This document shows positions 1 to 12,822 of a stretch of DNA of 64,000 bases, one piece after another. Position numbers and translations under genes: made by a program. The notes under the pieces are model-generated. The model did not search any database and was not told the DNA's origin. It saw only the letters and a program-made list of their open reading frames with translations. The stretch is from NCBI RefSeq assembly GCF_020520425.1, contig NC_079487.1, forward strand, positions 130,346,385 to 130,410,384. Reading direction: 5' to 3'. This DNA comes from Spinacia oleracea (lineage: Eukaryota > Streptophyta > Magnoliopsida > Caryophyllales > Amaranthaceae). Positions within the stretch are counted from its first letter, which is position 1. Each line of letters begins with the position of its first letter.

Positions 1-1133
1 TGTTAAAAGAATTATGATGACTGATGAGCAACGGTGACAGTCTCATGCATGGAATTGAAATTGGCCGTTCCGTGTTATGTAACCTATTTTGGATTTGCCG
101 TTCCGCGAAAACCCATTACGTAACGGACTAACGGTTTGACAAAAATCACGTATTTGTCCCCGCGTCGTCCATTATGTAATGCTGACTCACCTCATTAGAC
201 GTTTTTTCTTCCGTTACACCGTTCTCTTACATAAATTGACCAAAAATATTTCTGTAATTAGTTATGTAGTTTATAAAACATGATATTTCGAGTGCTTATT
301 TGTTACATAAAATAATATTATATTATGATAGATTTGGTTATATTGTATTGATATAATGGTTTTTAGACTAAAAATGTAATAATAAGGCTTAGACATGTTA
401 ATATTCTTTTTCAAATAATTCACACTGCGTCATCCACGATCCGTTCTACTCTTCCGTTACAATCAGTTTTCGCGACAACACAACCGTTACCCTGAACGCG
501 ACCGCATCTACGTTTTTTTCGCGACCGCATCCGCGTTTATTTTTCCTCTCATGTGCCATCTAATAAATCCTACAACTGTGTTTCGATGAAATAAATATGT
601 AGAAAAGCGCATTTCGCAGCTCTCATGCTGACGCATACAAGTAGGGGGCACAAAAAGGTCCCCTTCTCGCATAACATTTGACAAATAGGCTGTGATGAGC
701 AAACGTTTCATCCCCCTCAAAAAAAGTCAATTCTACAATCAGAAAAGTTTGGTGATTACATACAGCTTTAGAAAAACTTGATGCAAAACAACCTGGAAAA
801 TTCAAAAGAAGCATAAAAAAACTGAGAGAGACCGCAAATTCGAGATAACAAATCCATTTAAAATAATTTCAAGTACTCGGTAACATTTCAGACAAATTCC
901 TGAATTAGCTTCAACCTACACTTCCTACAATATAACCTAAATCAAAACAAAGCTACCTGGTGCCCTGCTTCTTCAATACAAACCAATTTGTGAAACCAAA
1001 ATAGGAACATTCAGACAGCAGGCATATATATAACAATTTAAACACAGGGCCACCAATAGTGGATTGCAGAGATGGAGTTGGCGGGCGACAAAGCTGATGA
1101 GCAAGGAAAAAATAACCAGCTTCACTCCCCGTC
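1..1133. other. Left-edge spacer and 3' region of the SAM gene
   Basis: No convincing gene is visible. The part just left of the stop codon at 1134 is presumably the 3' UTR of the minus-strand SAM gene. The stretch from about 60 to 560 is rich in CG-containing words (for example ccgttccg, gcgaccgcat) unlike the AT-rich surroundings, and may be the edge of a repeat. Short open frames here have no recognisable domain. Confidence 0.4.
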
Positions 1134-4100
1134 TCAACCCCTTGCACTCAAGGACAATAGTATCTTCTTTCGGGGACCCTGAAACAAACAACAGAGAGCA
1201 TTAATGTCACAGGCTTATATATGTGGACTTCTTTTTGGTGTGTATAAAAAGAGTAAAGGAGCAACAAACAAGTATAAATTCTGTGCAATATTGTGACAAC
1301 GTGTCATTCTCCACGGATATTTCTAAATGATAATCAGACCCAGTTACTCCCCAATATCAGAGCATCATAATTGAATTACTTTTACCCACCTACATTCACC
1401 TACTCCTATTTCGCTCTCATCCATCTACATTCTCCTATTTCGCTCTCATTCACCTACGTTCCTTCAAATCCAAGGGACACAAGAAAAACTTAACTGGAAT
1501 TCCTACTTAAAGCTGGAAAAAAGTAATCTATTGGGAAGCGAGTTTTTTTTTGGTGCTTTGAAGAATGTAGTGTTCCTTGACCAAAGAACATGAGAGTAGA
1601 AAGGAACACCAAATACTTTACCAAGAACTATTTGTTCGCACTCTCTCCCGACCTATCCCAAGAATTACTTGAACTCTCAAAATGTAGGCAGAAGGTAACA
1701 GGGGACGGCTTGCACAACCTTTTGAGTGAACTATTCCTCGGAAAACAGAAAAATGGAATGGTTATCTGCAGCAAAGCCTTGGGAGCTCCATAATTCAAAA
1801 GCTTTTGAGCTCTATTTGTCACAAGCAAGCAACTAACAAAAGAAAAGGTACACTTTTCTCTGCCCCTTACAGCCTTACCCACACCCATATATCTCTAATG
1901 TACGAGGAACTTTGTAAATAAATTGTGCCACTTAGGCAAATATACTTAAAAAAACTCTGTACTGAATAAAGTGGGGTATAAAATAACTTAAGTGACAATA
2001 GGAAGCTGCTTTTTGATTATGAATAATACTACCGAGTACTATAGTTTAGGAGCAGGAGACTTAAACGTTTATCACAAAATGTATTAGAAGGTATGATGGC
2101 AATTATTATACCATAAGAAGTGTGACTTATACGTGTATAAATCAGAAAAATAAATACTCCGGTCTCCTCCCTAATTTTCTTGACATGCGGGTTTAACATG
2201 GAAATTAATAGTAAAGAAAGCAAACGAAAATAGTACTCTCTCCAGGTTTATTTTATTAGTCCCATTTGGATATTTAAAAATAAATATCTCCAAATACGTA
2301 TTATAAATTATAAAAAATATAAAAAGTTTATATTGTGAAACTATACATCAAGATGAATAAAACAAGATCCCACATGAATACGTTTTAAATATATCTTAAT
2401 CGACAAAGTACTAGAATCCATTTATATTATGATGTTCGAAGATTCCAAATGGGACTAATAAAAAACAAAAAGGAGGGAGTAAGTGAAACACAGAGTTAAT
2501 TTTTTATTATTTAAGGGAGTATTGTGATGGGGAGAGGAAACAGGTTGATGTGATGGATTAAGAGTAAACAAAAATAACCAAAAAAAGTAAGAGAAAGTGA
2601 GAAAGTGATGTAATCCAATATAGAAGTGTAAAGGAAATTCTGGGTCTACCAAAGTGAAGAAAATTCAGGGATCGAGGGAGTTGAAGAAAGCTGAGTGAAT
2701 AAGTACCTCAACAATTTTCAGGTATCATAAATACTAGCTGCAAATGCAAGGAAGACATATTGTTGACGAACATATCAATATCCCTAATATTTGTCTCAAA
2801 CCAAAAATACTGAAGTAATGGCATCCAATCTAGGCATCCTTTTCACAACTGCCACAACAATCAGCTCTAATACTAGCAGAATCACCCTCACCAAAAATGA
2901 ATATCAACCAAAATTACCTCACTGTTATAAAACAATATTCAACTCAATAAATTGGCCTTTAATATAGCATGGGAAAGGAAAAAGGATATTGGATAAAACA
3001 AGAACAAACGGATATCTAACATAATTACAATATAGGAAACATAAATGTCTAAGAGTGCATGAATTAGCAGAAAATGATAACTACACGGCATACTTTTCCA
3101 TTTGGTGACAGTTTTACGACGAAAGGAGAGATTGTTAAACAGATACTAGAAGTAATTATAGAAATCTAGAGGTCTAACTTCTTAAGAAACCGGAAGCTGA
3201 ACTCAATAATCTAAAACAGGTTATCCCCGAGTGTCCCGGGAAGGCAAGGAAAACATAAGAACTATGGAAACCCAATCTTACGAAGTTTCTAGTTCATACC
3301 AGAATTTACAGATGCAGATACACAATAGTACTCAATACCATAGAAATAAAATCCATTCTCAATTTGAAATTGACAAAGAGCTTAGAATTTTTGCACAAAT
3401 GCACGAGAATCAATAACAAAAATTCTTCTACCCCAATTCCAAAATTTAAGACTAATTTAACAATTAATAAATCATTATCCATGCCAATGTGGTCTGAATA
3501 TGTGAACTGGAACTTTACATAACAGGTGAACAGTCATACACATCTTACCATTGGTATTCCTATTGCTTTAAGGTCCTCGTCAGTCATGTGTTCAAGGGCT
3601 GTCATATCAACCTGAAGAAAATTTCAAAGTTAGATAAAAGTCCTTAAAAAGCAAAAATGTCCATAATCTATGCATGCTTGCTTACTTCCTCTGCCTGAAA
3701 TGTAATAAGATACTTTTCAAGACCCAAGGATTGAAGAAACCCATCAACTGATGCATCAGCCTGTAAGAAGGAAAATATCAATCAAGAGAATAAGAATAAC
3801 TTAGAAACAGTCATACAGATCCTTAACCAACTCACTTCCAACAAGGTAGTTAACAAATAAATTTAGGTACCTTTAAGTCTTTAACCAAACATCAATACAA
3901 AAAACAACTGTGATTTATTGTGATAAGGCTCATATAATCAAATTTTAAAGACATAAAATTAAGCAGTATAAATACAAAACCCATAAGAGAAAGACAATAG
4001 CACCTTCTGCTGAGTCTTTTTCCTCGAAGTTGAGTTCGAGACTTTTTTTTGCTCTGCTACAGGTGTGGCGACAATGACACTTCTTCTAGCAGGTTTAACA

Positions 4101-7100
4101 GCCTCGGGTGCAGGTTTTGGCTTCAGGGAATCCTTATTTACTCGTTGTGAATGCATTGAGCCAGACAACTTTTCACGAAGATCTCGAACACCTCCACCTT
4201 GGGTTTCTTGCTGTCCGCTCCTCCTTTGAAGCTTCAGACGAAGATCACCTCCACCAAGTTTGCGCGCTTCAAAGCCAATTGATAGTGTCAATCCCAATGT
4301 CGTCTATAAAACAAAAAGGAAACTTAGTACAATGTAAATGTCTCAGCTGATCCATACATATCTGAGGCCGCTGATCTTGGAAAAGATCATGTTCCCACTT
4401 GTCATCTTGCCTCTGCCTGCAAATGTGCATAAAAAAATTTCAGGGAAATTTAAAAAGAACGGTGAGAAAAATATAATAATGTCATATGCCATATTTAGGC
4501 CTACAGCAAAAAAGCATGAGATGTCCTTATCCATGCCATATGTATACATAAACAATAATATGTAGTTCATCTGACTTTTGCAACAAACATGGATGCAGTA
4601 AAATTAAGATATGACATGAAGCTAAGCTGTTAAACTTTTATTACAACATCAATCACGCTATGAACACAATAGCACACCGGTGAACATCTTCATTCTTGGA
4701 CCCATAAACTGGTCAGAAACTTAATCTAAAAGCTACTTTGGAAGTCTTGAGTTCTATTTTGCTAATAAGAATTGGTTTCACATCTACAAGACAGGTAATT
4801 TGGCAATTGGATCAAAAACTTTTAAAAGTAACTTAGACAATTTTTTTTATTCAGTAGAAGGAAGATAGAGAATTCATTATCAGGTAGAAGCACATGTATG
4901 AAAAGTAACTAAAAGCACACACACAGCATGTCCAAGACACTAGGAAGAGGGAAAACCTCCAATCTTCAGGAAGCCGTCAAACAGAGTTCCCCTTTCAACC
5001 AGAAATTCATCCAGTCAGTCATCCACATATAGTTGATCCCATGGGCAAGGTCAAAAACTTGAAGTCCATACATTCCACAGACAGCGAACAATCACTAGGT
5101 TTGGATGAAAGGATAAGGATGAAAGGGGAGGTGGGGAAAGGTTGGGCCAGGAAGGAGGGGGGTAAGGGGGATGTTTCTTCAATAATCAAAATCCTTCTGA
5201 ACTTCTGACGTTGGTAAAATCGGACAATAATGGATCTACCAATATATGATAAACTGATAACAAGTAACTTAAACACGATAGACATGGTTGAACCTGTGGG
5301 ATAGGAATATAGGATTATATCAGGATGAAGTGTTGAATCTCGGTGGCAGAGATATTGCTGGTGGAATTGCTTCAGACAGTTGACATAGTAGTGGGACTTC
5401 AAGCATCAGAAACAAATAAGGTCTAAGTGGTGGTGGAATATGCTGGAGGGAAAGATTCATAAAAGTGGATTTTATGTCGGCCTGTGGGATAGAGAGGTGG
5501 CTGAGGGCAGTTATATTTCTGTTTCTTGTGTGGTGATAAACTCACTTGGGTCTGTCAGGACAAGGGATGCCTCAGACTGCACGCCAACTGCATCCTTTTC
5601 TTTATTCCCTAGTTTTTTATACTTTTACCATTCTCTTTTAATGCAAAGTATTCCTTTGTGGAACTTGCAAAATAATTAAAACATTGCTTTGTTTGACTAA
5701 TGGTTCTCTTTATCTCTCTCCTAATCACATGGATCCCTCCTGTTATTCCTCTCTTCTACTTGAAACCATGCATCCCCCCAAGTTACAACTAAAAGAGAAC
5801 GGAAGAAGTACTATCAAAATAGGAAAACAATAAATTTCAAACACTTCTTCACCCTCACCCCCCCCCCCCCCTCTTCTGTTAATCAATTGTCACGGCCCTT
5901 GGTAATGTTCTTAAATGGACCAGTAGCATATCAAATCTGTCACCAATTTCCATATGCCACTACTAACGTCCACTGTGACAATAGTGGAAGCCCAAATATG
6001 GCATGTTATATTAACATTATTATATTTTTATTCACCATCCAACCCCTAAATAATTGAAACATTCAAGAAAATTATAGCCTAAAAATATAACAATTTCAAT
6101 TGATGCAACCCCTAAAGAAGGTTATAACATTCAAGAGAGTTATAGCCTAAATGATTCCAAAGCACACCATAAACTTACATAAGACACATTCAAATCTAAA
6201 ACATATAGAAATAAAATAAAATAAAATAGAGAGGATGCAAAGATGCATCAAATAATCATACAATAGAAAAGACAACCATATGTAGAGAAAGAGAATCTAC
6301 ATAAACTAGATAACACCCAAATACCCTATATAACCAATAATCCATTTCCACTAATACTCTCATAAGACCCAAATAGCCTAAGGTTAACATCATTATGTAA
6401 CCTGACTTTCTGTAGTGAGTCCATTTCCAGTCAAATTATGCATAACTTCACATCTACATCCTGCAAACAGTCTGTAAAGCTTCTAGACTATGGCTACCTA
6501 ACTTCAAAGAAAAGGGTGAGATAACCATATCATTACTTGAATCATATGACGGGAGCCCCAAGCTTACAATAACAGGAATTTTCACCAAATTTCTTTTCCA
6601 TAATCTTTCCTTTTGAGGGAAGACCCAGCAGATGGGAAACAAGGGGTCAAACGTAATTCAGTTCCTACTAGAGTACTAGACAGACAACGATCTAAGCAAC
6701 AGGTAAAGGACCCTTTATCTTTAACAGACAGCCCAGGATATGGGACATATTTAGGTTTTGGTACTGAAAATCCTAAAAAGCAACAAAGGGAAAGAACATA
6801 ACTTCGGTTTCGGTACTGAATTGGATATGTCCACGTCACTGACTCACCGGTTTCACAAGTTACCACTCTTTATTTTTGGCAAATAAGCACCACTACTCCA
6901 CTAGTAACCATAATAAGATAGATTTTGCGCCACTAAGTTCCATGACCAATTCTCTATGAACAAAAAACGGGGAAATGTTTCAAATGTGAATTAAAAAACA
7001 ACAAAGGAAGCTCGTTGTCATGACCTCACAGGTCATCAAGTAAATAATGTATATGTGTATAACATAATTGGTTCACAAAAAAGGATAACGAATAAAAGAA

Positions 7101-7971
7101 AGCTTCACCAGTTATAACGAAGAAATCAGTGGACTCGAGATGCTAAAAAGGAATTAAGTATCATCCATATAGCACTATTTACCAACTTACCATCCCCTCA
7201 ACATATAAATGGAACTAGAAGAAGCGGTTGTAGCACTATGGATTCAACGAAGAGAAAATTTATTCAAATCCTCACATGCTACAGCTTTGTTACCCTACAG
7301 GCCTACATGACAGTATGACACATAGTATTCAGTATTCACTAACTTCCTAGTTTTCAAACACTCAAATAAATTCACACCCTCCAATTTGAAGTACCCAAAA
7401 GAAACCCTTAAAACAGCTGACACCGAGCCTGGGGACTCTATGATATACGAGCAAAACAACGGAACTCATAGCCGTGTCCTACATACATAGTTCAAATCTA
7501 TGATTCAGCACCTAAACACCCTTCATTGCCCATCACCAAATTGACCATATCGCTAAACTCAGGGAATCTAGAAAAACAGCACCTAGATCATATCCTAATC
7601 CCTAACAACAAGCCTCAATTTCAATTCGCCTGCGAAATCGGTAGCTCATATTTTTACGTTTCTAGGTATAATCAAATTTTTGTATTAACTACTATACACC
7701 ATGAATTACAACAAATTCGCAAATGCAGTAAGCTAGTGCAAATCAAACACCTAAAATCACGATTTTTACAGATTAATCCAAAAAAAAGTTCCAACCGGTT
7801 GTTTATTTCAAAAAGGACAACAGCCTAATTATAGTTTTCGTCACAGAAAAAGCGAAGAACCTACCTTTTTCCTGTGATAGTTCGCCGGCGAATGGAATTA
7901 CCGGCGACACTTCCATTAAGCCTGTCCTGGATTGACGCCTTGGAATCTCCCTCCAATCGATCAGCATACAT
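1134..7971 (-). CDS. SAM (sterile alpha motif) domain protein, 203 aa
   Basis: Six exons on the minus strand: 7971-7865, 4416-4358, 4266-4004, 3760-3686, 3611-3549 and 1178-1134. All junctions are GT-AG and phases agree, giving 612 nt and 203 residues. The start MYADRLEGDSK is followed by a basic, low-complexity region (SIRRRTITGKR, DLRLKLQRR, DLREKLSG). A C-terminal SAM domain covers about residues 144-203, with ASVDGFLQSLGLEKYLITF, then VDMTALEHMTDEDLKAIGIP, then GPRKKILLSLS close to the stop. SAM domains are small helical modules for protein or RNA binding and oligomerisation. The domain order matches plant proteins carrying one C-terminal SAM domain, whose precise role I cannot state. Intron 1 is about 3.4 kb and intron 5 about 2.4 kb; intron 5 carries a Stowaway element. 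The start is chosen because it is the first ATG of the exon and gives a typical family N-terminus. Confidence 0.88.
2236..2479. mobile_element. Stowaway-type MITE in SAM gene intron 5
   Basis: Inverted ends begin ctctctccaggtttatttta and finish aaacaaaaaggagggag. The inner arms share tagtcccatttgga against tccaaatgggacta. A TA dinucleotide flanks each side (2234-2235 and 2480-2481), as expected for Tc1/mariner-derived Stowaway elements. About 244 bp, with no coding capacity. Confidence 0.8.
5853..5871. repeat. Poly-C tract and mixed repeats in SAM gene intron 1
   Basis: A run of C flanked by accctcacc and tcttctg lies inside the 3.4-kb first intron. Downstream, around 6055-6150, the phrase ttatagcctaaa occurs twice after cattcaaga, a small imperfect direct duplication. 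I see no gene in the rest of this intron. Confidence 0.5.
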
Positions 7972-8420
7972 CTTCCCGAGAATCTCAGATGATGCCGGAG
8001 ATTATTTAGTTACAAAACCCTAACCCTAGATTTTCTGGGAAGTTAATTTGGTACTTTTGCAATAGGAAGGTCGTAAGCGAAGTGAGTGTCCGGGTACTGC
8101 AGATTCGAGTTATTTAGGGAGAGGAAAAGTTTGTGAGATTGAGAGAGAGAGATGAATTTTTAAACCGGTGCGATATTTTCCTGGGCGGCCGATTTTGCTA
8201 CAAGAAGTAAAAGAGTGGGAGATTGAGGTAAACATTCGATAATAGGTGCGACCGTACGAGGGTCGGGTGAAAGTCCGGTTTTCGGTTTTAACTCGTACGG
8301 TTTAAAGGTTTTGGCTTAAACTTGATGTAGGAAAATTCGCTAATTACATTACTTATATTTTATTTTATTTTTTGAGGGAAATACATTACTTATATTTGAG
8401 TGAATTGCAAATTATTAAAA
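7972..8420. promoter_or_regulatory. 5' flank of the SAM gene with GA-rich leader
   Basis: The sequence upstream of the SAM start (reading right to left) contains a GA/CT-rich stretch around 8134-8151, common in plant 5' leaders and core promoters. No clear TATA box was identified. Function is inferred from position only. Confidence 0.35.
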
Positions 8421-8701
8421 GCATCTCCAACGGTAAGCTAATAATTTCTAAATTAGTTTGTCATGTCACATAATATTTTAAGCCACTTCCCTTTCTAGCT
8501 AGTTAGTACCCCTAGTGGTTAGTTACTAGCTTGATATTTTATGTAGTCGTATTTGTCAATTAATATTTAGATTAAATTAATTTGTTTTTTCAAGCAAATT
8601 AACTTAAATTTATCATTTCAACTCCAATAGTCAAGCTAGTAGCTTGGAATTTCTAAAAATTGCAAGCAAATCCCTAGCTACAACAATTGGAGATGCTCTA
8701 A
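8421..8701. mobile_element. Small inverted-repeat element (gcatctccaa ends)
   Basis: The left end gcatctccaacggtaagcta and the right end acaacaattggagatgc are imperfect inverted copies around an AT-rich core containing repeated ctagctagt-like words. Non-coding. Family not certain; target duplication not resolved. Confidence 0.5.
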
Positions 8702-8733
8702 CTAATTTGTTAAAATTTGTCAATTACTATTTA

Positions 8734-9125
8734 GAGCATATTTATCAAACACCAAAAGTTTGGACTTCAACCCAATAAAAAATCATATTTTATATTTTCT
8801 CTCTCCCAAAACACCAAACCCGACACCAACTATATCTAACAACATTTATCAAACATCATCTCTAAAGTGTCACTTTGCAATTAAAACACCGTATCTAAAA
8901 TGTCGCTTTACATTTAAAACAAATAAACAGTATTGTTTGGTCCCCCAAATACCACATGTCAAGTGTTCGATGCATGAAATTGGTTTTACATTTGGTATTC
9001 ATGAACATCAATTCTTAAATGGTTTCTCTCTCTCTTCCCTTTTCTCTCATCACTCTACCTATTTTATTGTTTTTTATTCAATTTTCTCTCTTAATATAAA
9101 AAATTAGTGTTTGATAAACATGCTC
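8734..9125. mobile_element. MITE with gagcatatttatcaaacac ends
   Basis: The left end is gagcatatttatcaaacac. The right end is gtgtttgataaacatgctc, an inverted copy with a single difference. TA lies on each side (8732-8733, 9126-9127). About 392 bp. The open frame inside (8760-9107) has no recognisable domain and is not called a gene. Confidence 0.7.
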
Positions 9126-9216
9126 TAAATTGTTTAGTTATTGTTGTCAATTGCTACCTTATCCCATGTTCCGGCCAATTAGTCACTACTCATATCATAA
9201 TCAATCATTTATCATA

Positions 9217-9472
9217 CTACATCTGTTCCTTAATGTTCTTTACGTTTTGAAATATGTGTCCAAATTACGAAAACTTTGACAGTGGATTCCCACTATTATA
9301 TACATCAAAATGTTATCATGTAAGATCTTGTTAGATTGGTCTCGTTATGTATTTTCAAAATATCAAAATTTTATATTTTTCTCACATACGGAAATGGATA
9401 TATAAGTCGTTAAATATTGCATTGGAGTCCGTGCAAATAGTAAGCGTAAAGAACATTAAGGAAGGGAGGTAG
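9217..9472. mobile_element. Stowaway-type MITE
   Basis: The ends ctacatctgttccttaatg and cattaaggaagggaggtag are inverted copies, continued inward by ttctttacg against cgtaaagaa. TA flanks are present at 9215-9216 and 9473-9474. About 256 bp. The same end type recurs around 10280-10600 and 22468-22790. Confidence 0.75.
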
Positions 9473-10279
9473 TATTTTAATTACTTTAATTAATTAGTAT
9501 ATTTAAATTTAAAAAAAATCCAAAAGTTATTAAATCCGAAAATCCAAAAAAATCCAAAAAAACTTTTTAAATTTTTTTGGGTTTTATCAGATTTTCTGAT
9601 TTAATTAGTTTTAAATTTTTTAAAAAAAATAATTTTAATTTTATGAATTTAATTAAAATAATTAAGTATAATTAACAGTTGATGATATAATTAGTGACTA
9701 ATTGATCGAAATATGAGCTAAGTTAGCAACTGACAACAACAACTAAACACCTATTTAGTCATTGACAACTTTTAACAAGCTAGGTAGTAATTCACAAAGT
9801 TACTAAAGGTATGGTAATTGGTAAATTTTACAAAAATGTAAAACGAATTCACAAACTTTTAATAAGGGTATATTGTTGCAATTCAAGAAATTGAGGGCAG
9901 GGTCTGAATTACGTAGACCCTAAAAACATCAAAATTCAAAAACATAAACCTAGAAAAATCTAAAATTCAGAAATTGGAGGAAGATAAGAAGAAAAGTACT
10001 TGAAATTCCTTGAAGTCGAACGAATGAGTTGCTTGATTGTAAACCTAGTCTGAAACACCAAACCCAAAACAACGAATTTAGTTAGAGAAACAGGTATAAT
10101 ATAAATTGAGTTGAGTAATCAGGGACACTTAGATAGGAGAAATTACGCGAAGTAGATAGAGATACCTTGTCGGTGACTCTTTGATGATCATCAGAGGAGA
10201 TTCACAGGAGAAAGAAAAACAAACTAAATCGAAAAATAAGAATTAAAAAAAATCGAAAAACATTTTTTTTATAGATATT

Positions 10280-10600
10280 ACTATCTCCGTTCCCGAAAGT
10301 TTCTTTACGCTTTTGGTTTTAATCCGTTCCTGAAAGTTCTTTACAGTATACTTTATTCCATTTTTAGCATATAAAACTTACATTTATACCCTCATTTTCC
10401 TACTACAACATGCACTTTGCAATATTTTATTATGAGAATCTACCATAACTTACTCACCACAATACTTTAATATTATTTTTTGATCATCCACTCATATTGT
10501 TGGACAATCTATAGCCACTCATTTTCCCATTTGTTGCCCCACCATCACATGTTCACCAAAGTTCTTTAAATACCGTGCAAATAGTAAGAGTAAAGATTAG
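10280..10600. mobile_element. Degenerate MITE related to the 9217 element
   Basis: The left side reads ctatctccgttcccgaaag then ttctttacgc. The right side reads gtgcaaatagtaagagtaaag, the same inner-arm phrase seen at 9431-9450 and 22746-22765. The outer right end is not well preserved, so boundaries are approximate. Confidence 0.5.
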
Positions 10601-10607
10601 GGATGAA

Positions 10608-11125
10608 AATATCCATTGGATGATCCAATAACTCGATCACCCGCTATAATTAAACGGATGAAAACCCGAAATAAATGGATGAAGAGCGGATGATGGATGC
10701 GGCTGATGTTTTTTCATCCGTCACCCGACCCACCACCCATTTATCACCCGATCCATCACCATTTATTTTATATAATATTATTTTATTTTTGTTTTAAACA
10801 TAAAAAGGTGTTAGTAAATCCATTATTTATTAAAGTTAGTATTTGTTTAATTTTTCGGGGTTACAAGTTATGCGTGATGAGAAGTAGTTATATGGGTTAC
10901 AAGTTTTTTTTTTGGGTTAATTATTATGCATATTATTAGGTGGTGGATTTTTAGTGGTTAATAGTTTTCTCCCGAATATCACCTGATCCACCTGGTTCAC
11001 CCATGTGTGATGGATGAACGGAATGCGGCTGATGAGTAAAGCGGGTAACGGATGGAACACGTGGAGCGGATGAACGTGGGTGATGCTCCACCCGATCCAA
11101 ATTCCACCCATTTTCCTCCCTAGTG
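10608..11125. mobile_element. Inverted-repeat element, hAT-like ends possible
   Basis: The left end tagggatgaaaat and the right end attttcctcccta are inverted copies. The interior has several gatgg/cacccgatcc words in opposite orientations (cacccgacccacc, cacccgatccatc, cacccgatccaaa). No target duplication could be assigned, so class is uncertain. Confidence 0.4.
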
Positions 11126-11940
11126 GTGGGCGGTGGGGTTGAATTTATAAGGGTAATTTCGAGTTTTCATCATTTAATAAATGGGCAACATGCGAAAAAA
11201 TAGGCGTCGAATAACATGGAATTTTAATAAAGGTCATTTATACAGTAAATATTGTAAGGATGTACGTAGTATGTAAGTTTATTTGAAAATGCTTAAAAGA
11301 ATATGATAGAATTTAATACTTATAATAAAAACTATCGATTCGTAATCATTGATAATGTATAAATGTAACCATGTAAACCTTTGAAAAGCTTATCAATAAA
11401 AATTATTTCAAAATATACAAAGTAAAAGGTTAATCAAAACATGTTACAAGTTACTAAAAAAAACTTGGTAAAAATCATTCTGATTGTACGTTGAATTCAT
11501 ACAAGACCTTTTGAATCTAACTTAAAATCATTTTTCTTTTGGATTTATTTTCTAAAATCTAAAACTTGTTTGGTCTATTAGCTAAATGGATTTAACTTTT
11601 AACATTGAGATAAATTTTTTCAAGTAAAAACGATGATAATTATTACCATTATTATTCTATCTAGAAATAGAAGTAGCTTTCCTTCTACTTGAGCAATTTT
11701 GCACAGTGCACCATAATGAAATTAACTACTCCAGCTTTTGAGGATTACACAAAGCGACCAATCTTATTCACGCAGAAAGTGTCCTCGGCCAGGGAGTCAA
11801 GAGGTTGTCAATTGCGCATAATTGGTGCCAATAACTAGAAGTCTTGGTGAACACAACAAGACTCGTGAACACCTTGAGATTGGACCAGACAAAAGTTTTT
11901 TTTTTTTTTTTTTGTGTTAGCACCCGGTTCACCCTTGTGG

Positions 11941-12464
11941 CTAATCTGGATTCGGGACGAGTTATGGGTGGATAAGTTCAGTCCCCTCCCAATTGTTGTT
12001 ATGGGGCAATGAACACGGGTCTTTCCTACCAAGTTCAGCCCCAATCACCACCGAACCAACCGACAAAAGCTTATTTAATTTGTGTTCTACTACGTACTTG
12101 GTATTATTTAATAAATGAACTGAGCTAATCTGGATTCGGGACGAGTTATGGGTGGATAAGTTCAGTCCCCTCCCAATTGTTGTTATGGGGCAATGAACAC
12201 GGGTCTTTCCTACCAAGTTCAGCCCCAATCACCACCGAACCAATCGACAAAAGCTTATTTAATTTGTGTTCTACTACGTACTTGGTATTATTTAATAAAT
12301 GAACTGAGCTAATCTGGATTCGGGACGAGTTATGGGTGGATAAGTTCAGTCCCCTCCCAATTGTTGTTATGGGGCAATGAACACGGGTCTTTCCTACCCA
12401 GTTCAGCCCCATTCACCACCGAACCAACAGACAAAAGCTTATTTAATTTGTGTTCTACTACGTA
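11941..12464. repeat. 184-bp unit in about 2.9 tandem copies
   Basis: The phrase ctaatctggattcgggacga starts at 11941, 12125 and 12309, spacing exactly 184. Copies are nearly identical along their length; the third stops at about 12464 where a small element begins. On the minus strand the first copy is continued by a piece ending at a 16-18-nt A-tract (T-tract on plus, about 11896-11912), as in a retroposed poly-A sequence. Open frames on the minus strand simply repeat the unit and are not called genes. Confidence 0.85.
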
Positions 12465-12598
12465 CTCCCTCTGTCCCTTAATACTCGACCTGTTTTGACC
12501 GTACACGCTTGCCAATGCTCAACTTTGACCATCGATTTCTTTAACTACATATTATAAAACTTAATTAATTATAAATGTTCATGTTAATAAATACGGAG
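12465..12598. mobile_element. Short Stowaway-like fragment
   Basis: It begins ctccctctgtcccttaatac after TA and ends atacggag before TA. The left end matches the fuller copy at 50983-51233 (tcgacctg... phrase). About 134 bp; the two ends are only weakly symmetrical, so it may be an internally deleted copy. Confidence 0.5.
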
Positions 12599-12822
12599 TA
12601 GATAGTAATACAAGTAGTCAACTGATAATGCATTCCTGCTGTACAATGTAAGTAACACCACAAACTGAATGCAAGAGAAGCTGCCAAATGATTAGAACTC
12701 TTAGAAGGTTTCTGCACAAAGAAGCTTAACCTTTCTTTGCGCGATTCTGGAAATAGACATGAACAAGCTTGTGATAATTCATTCTTGGTTACACAACCTA
12801 TGCCACAATGGTCACATTTTGA

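Noticed and set aside
8760-9107. 115-aa open frame on the plus strand
   Set aside because: It lies wholly within a TA-flanked MITE (8734-9125) and has no domain or splice context.
11835-12515. Four overlapping minus-strand frames with the same 60-88-aa peptide
   Set aside because: They are translations of the 184-bp tandem unit; the repetition is at DNA level and no gene features surround them.
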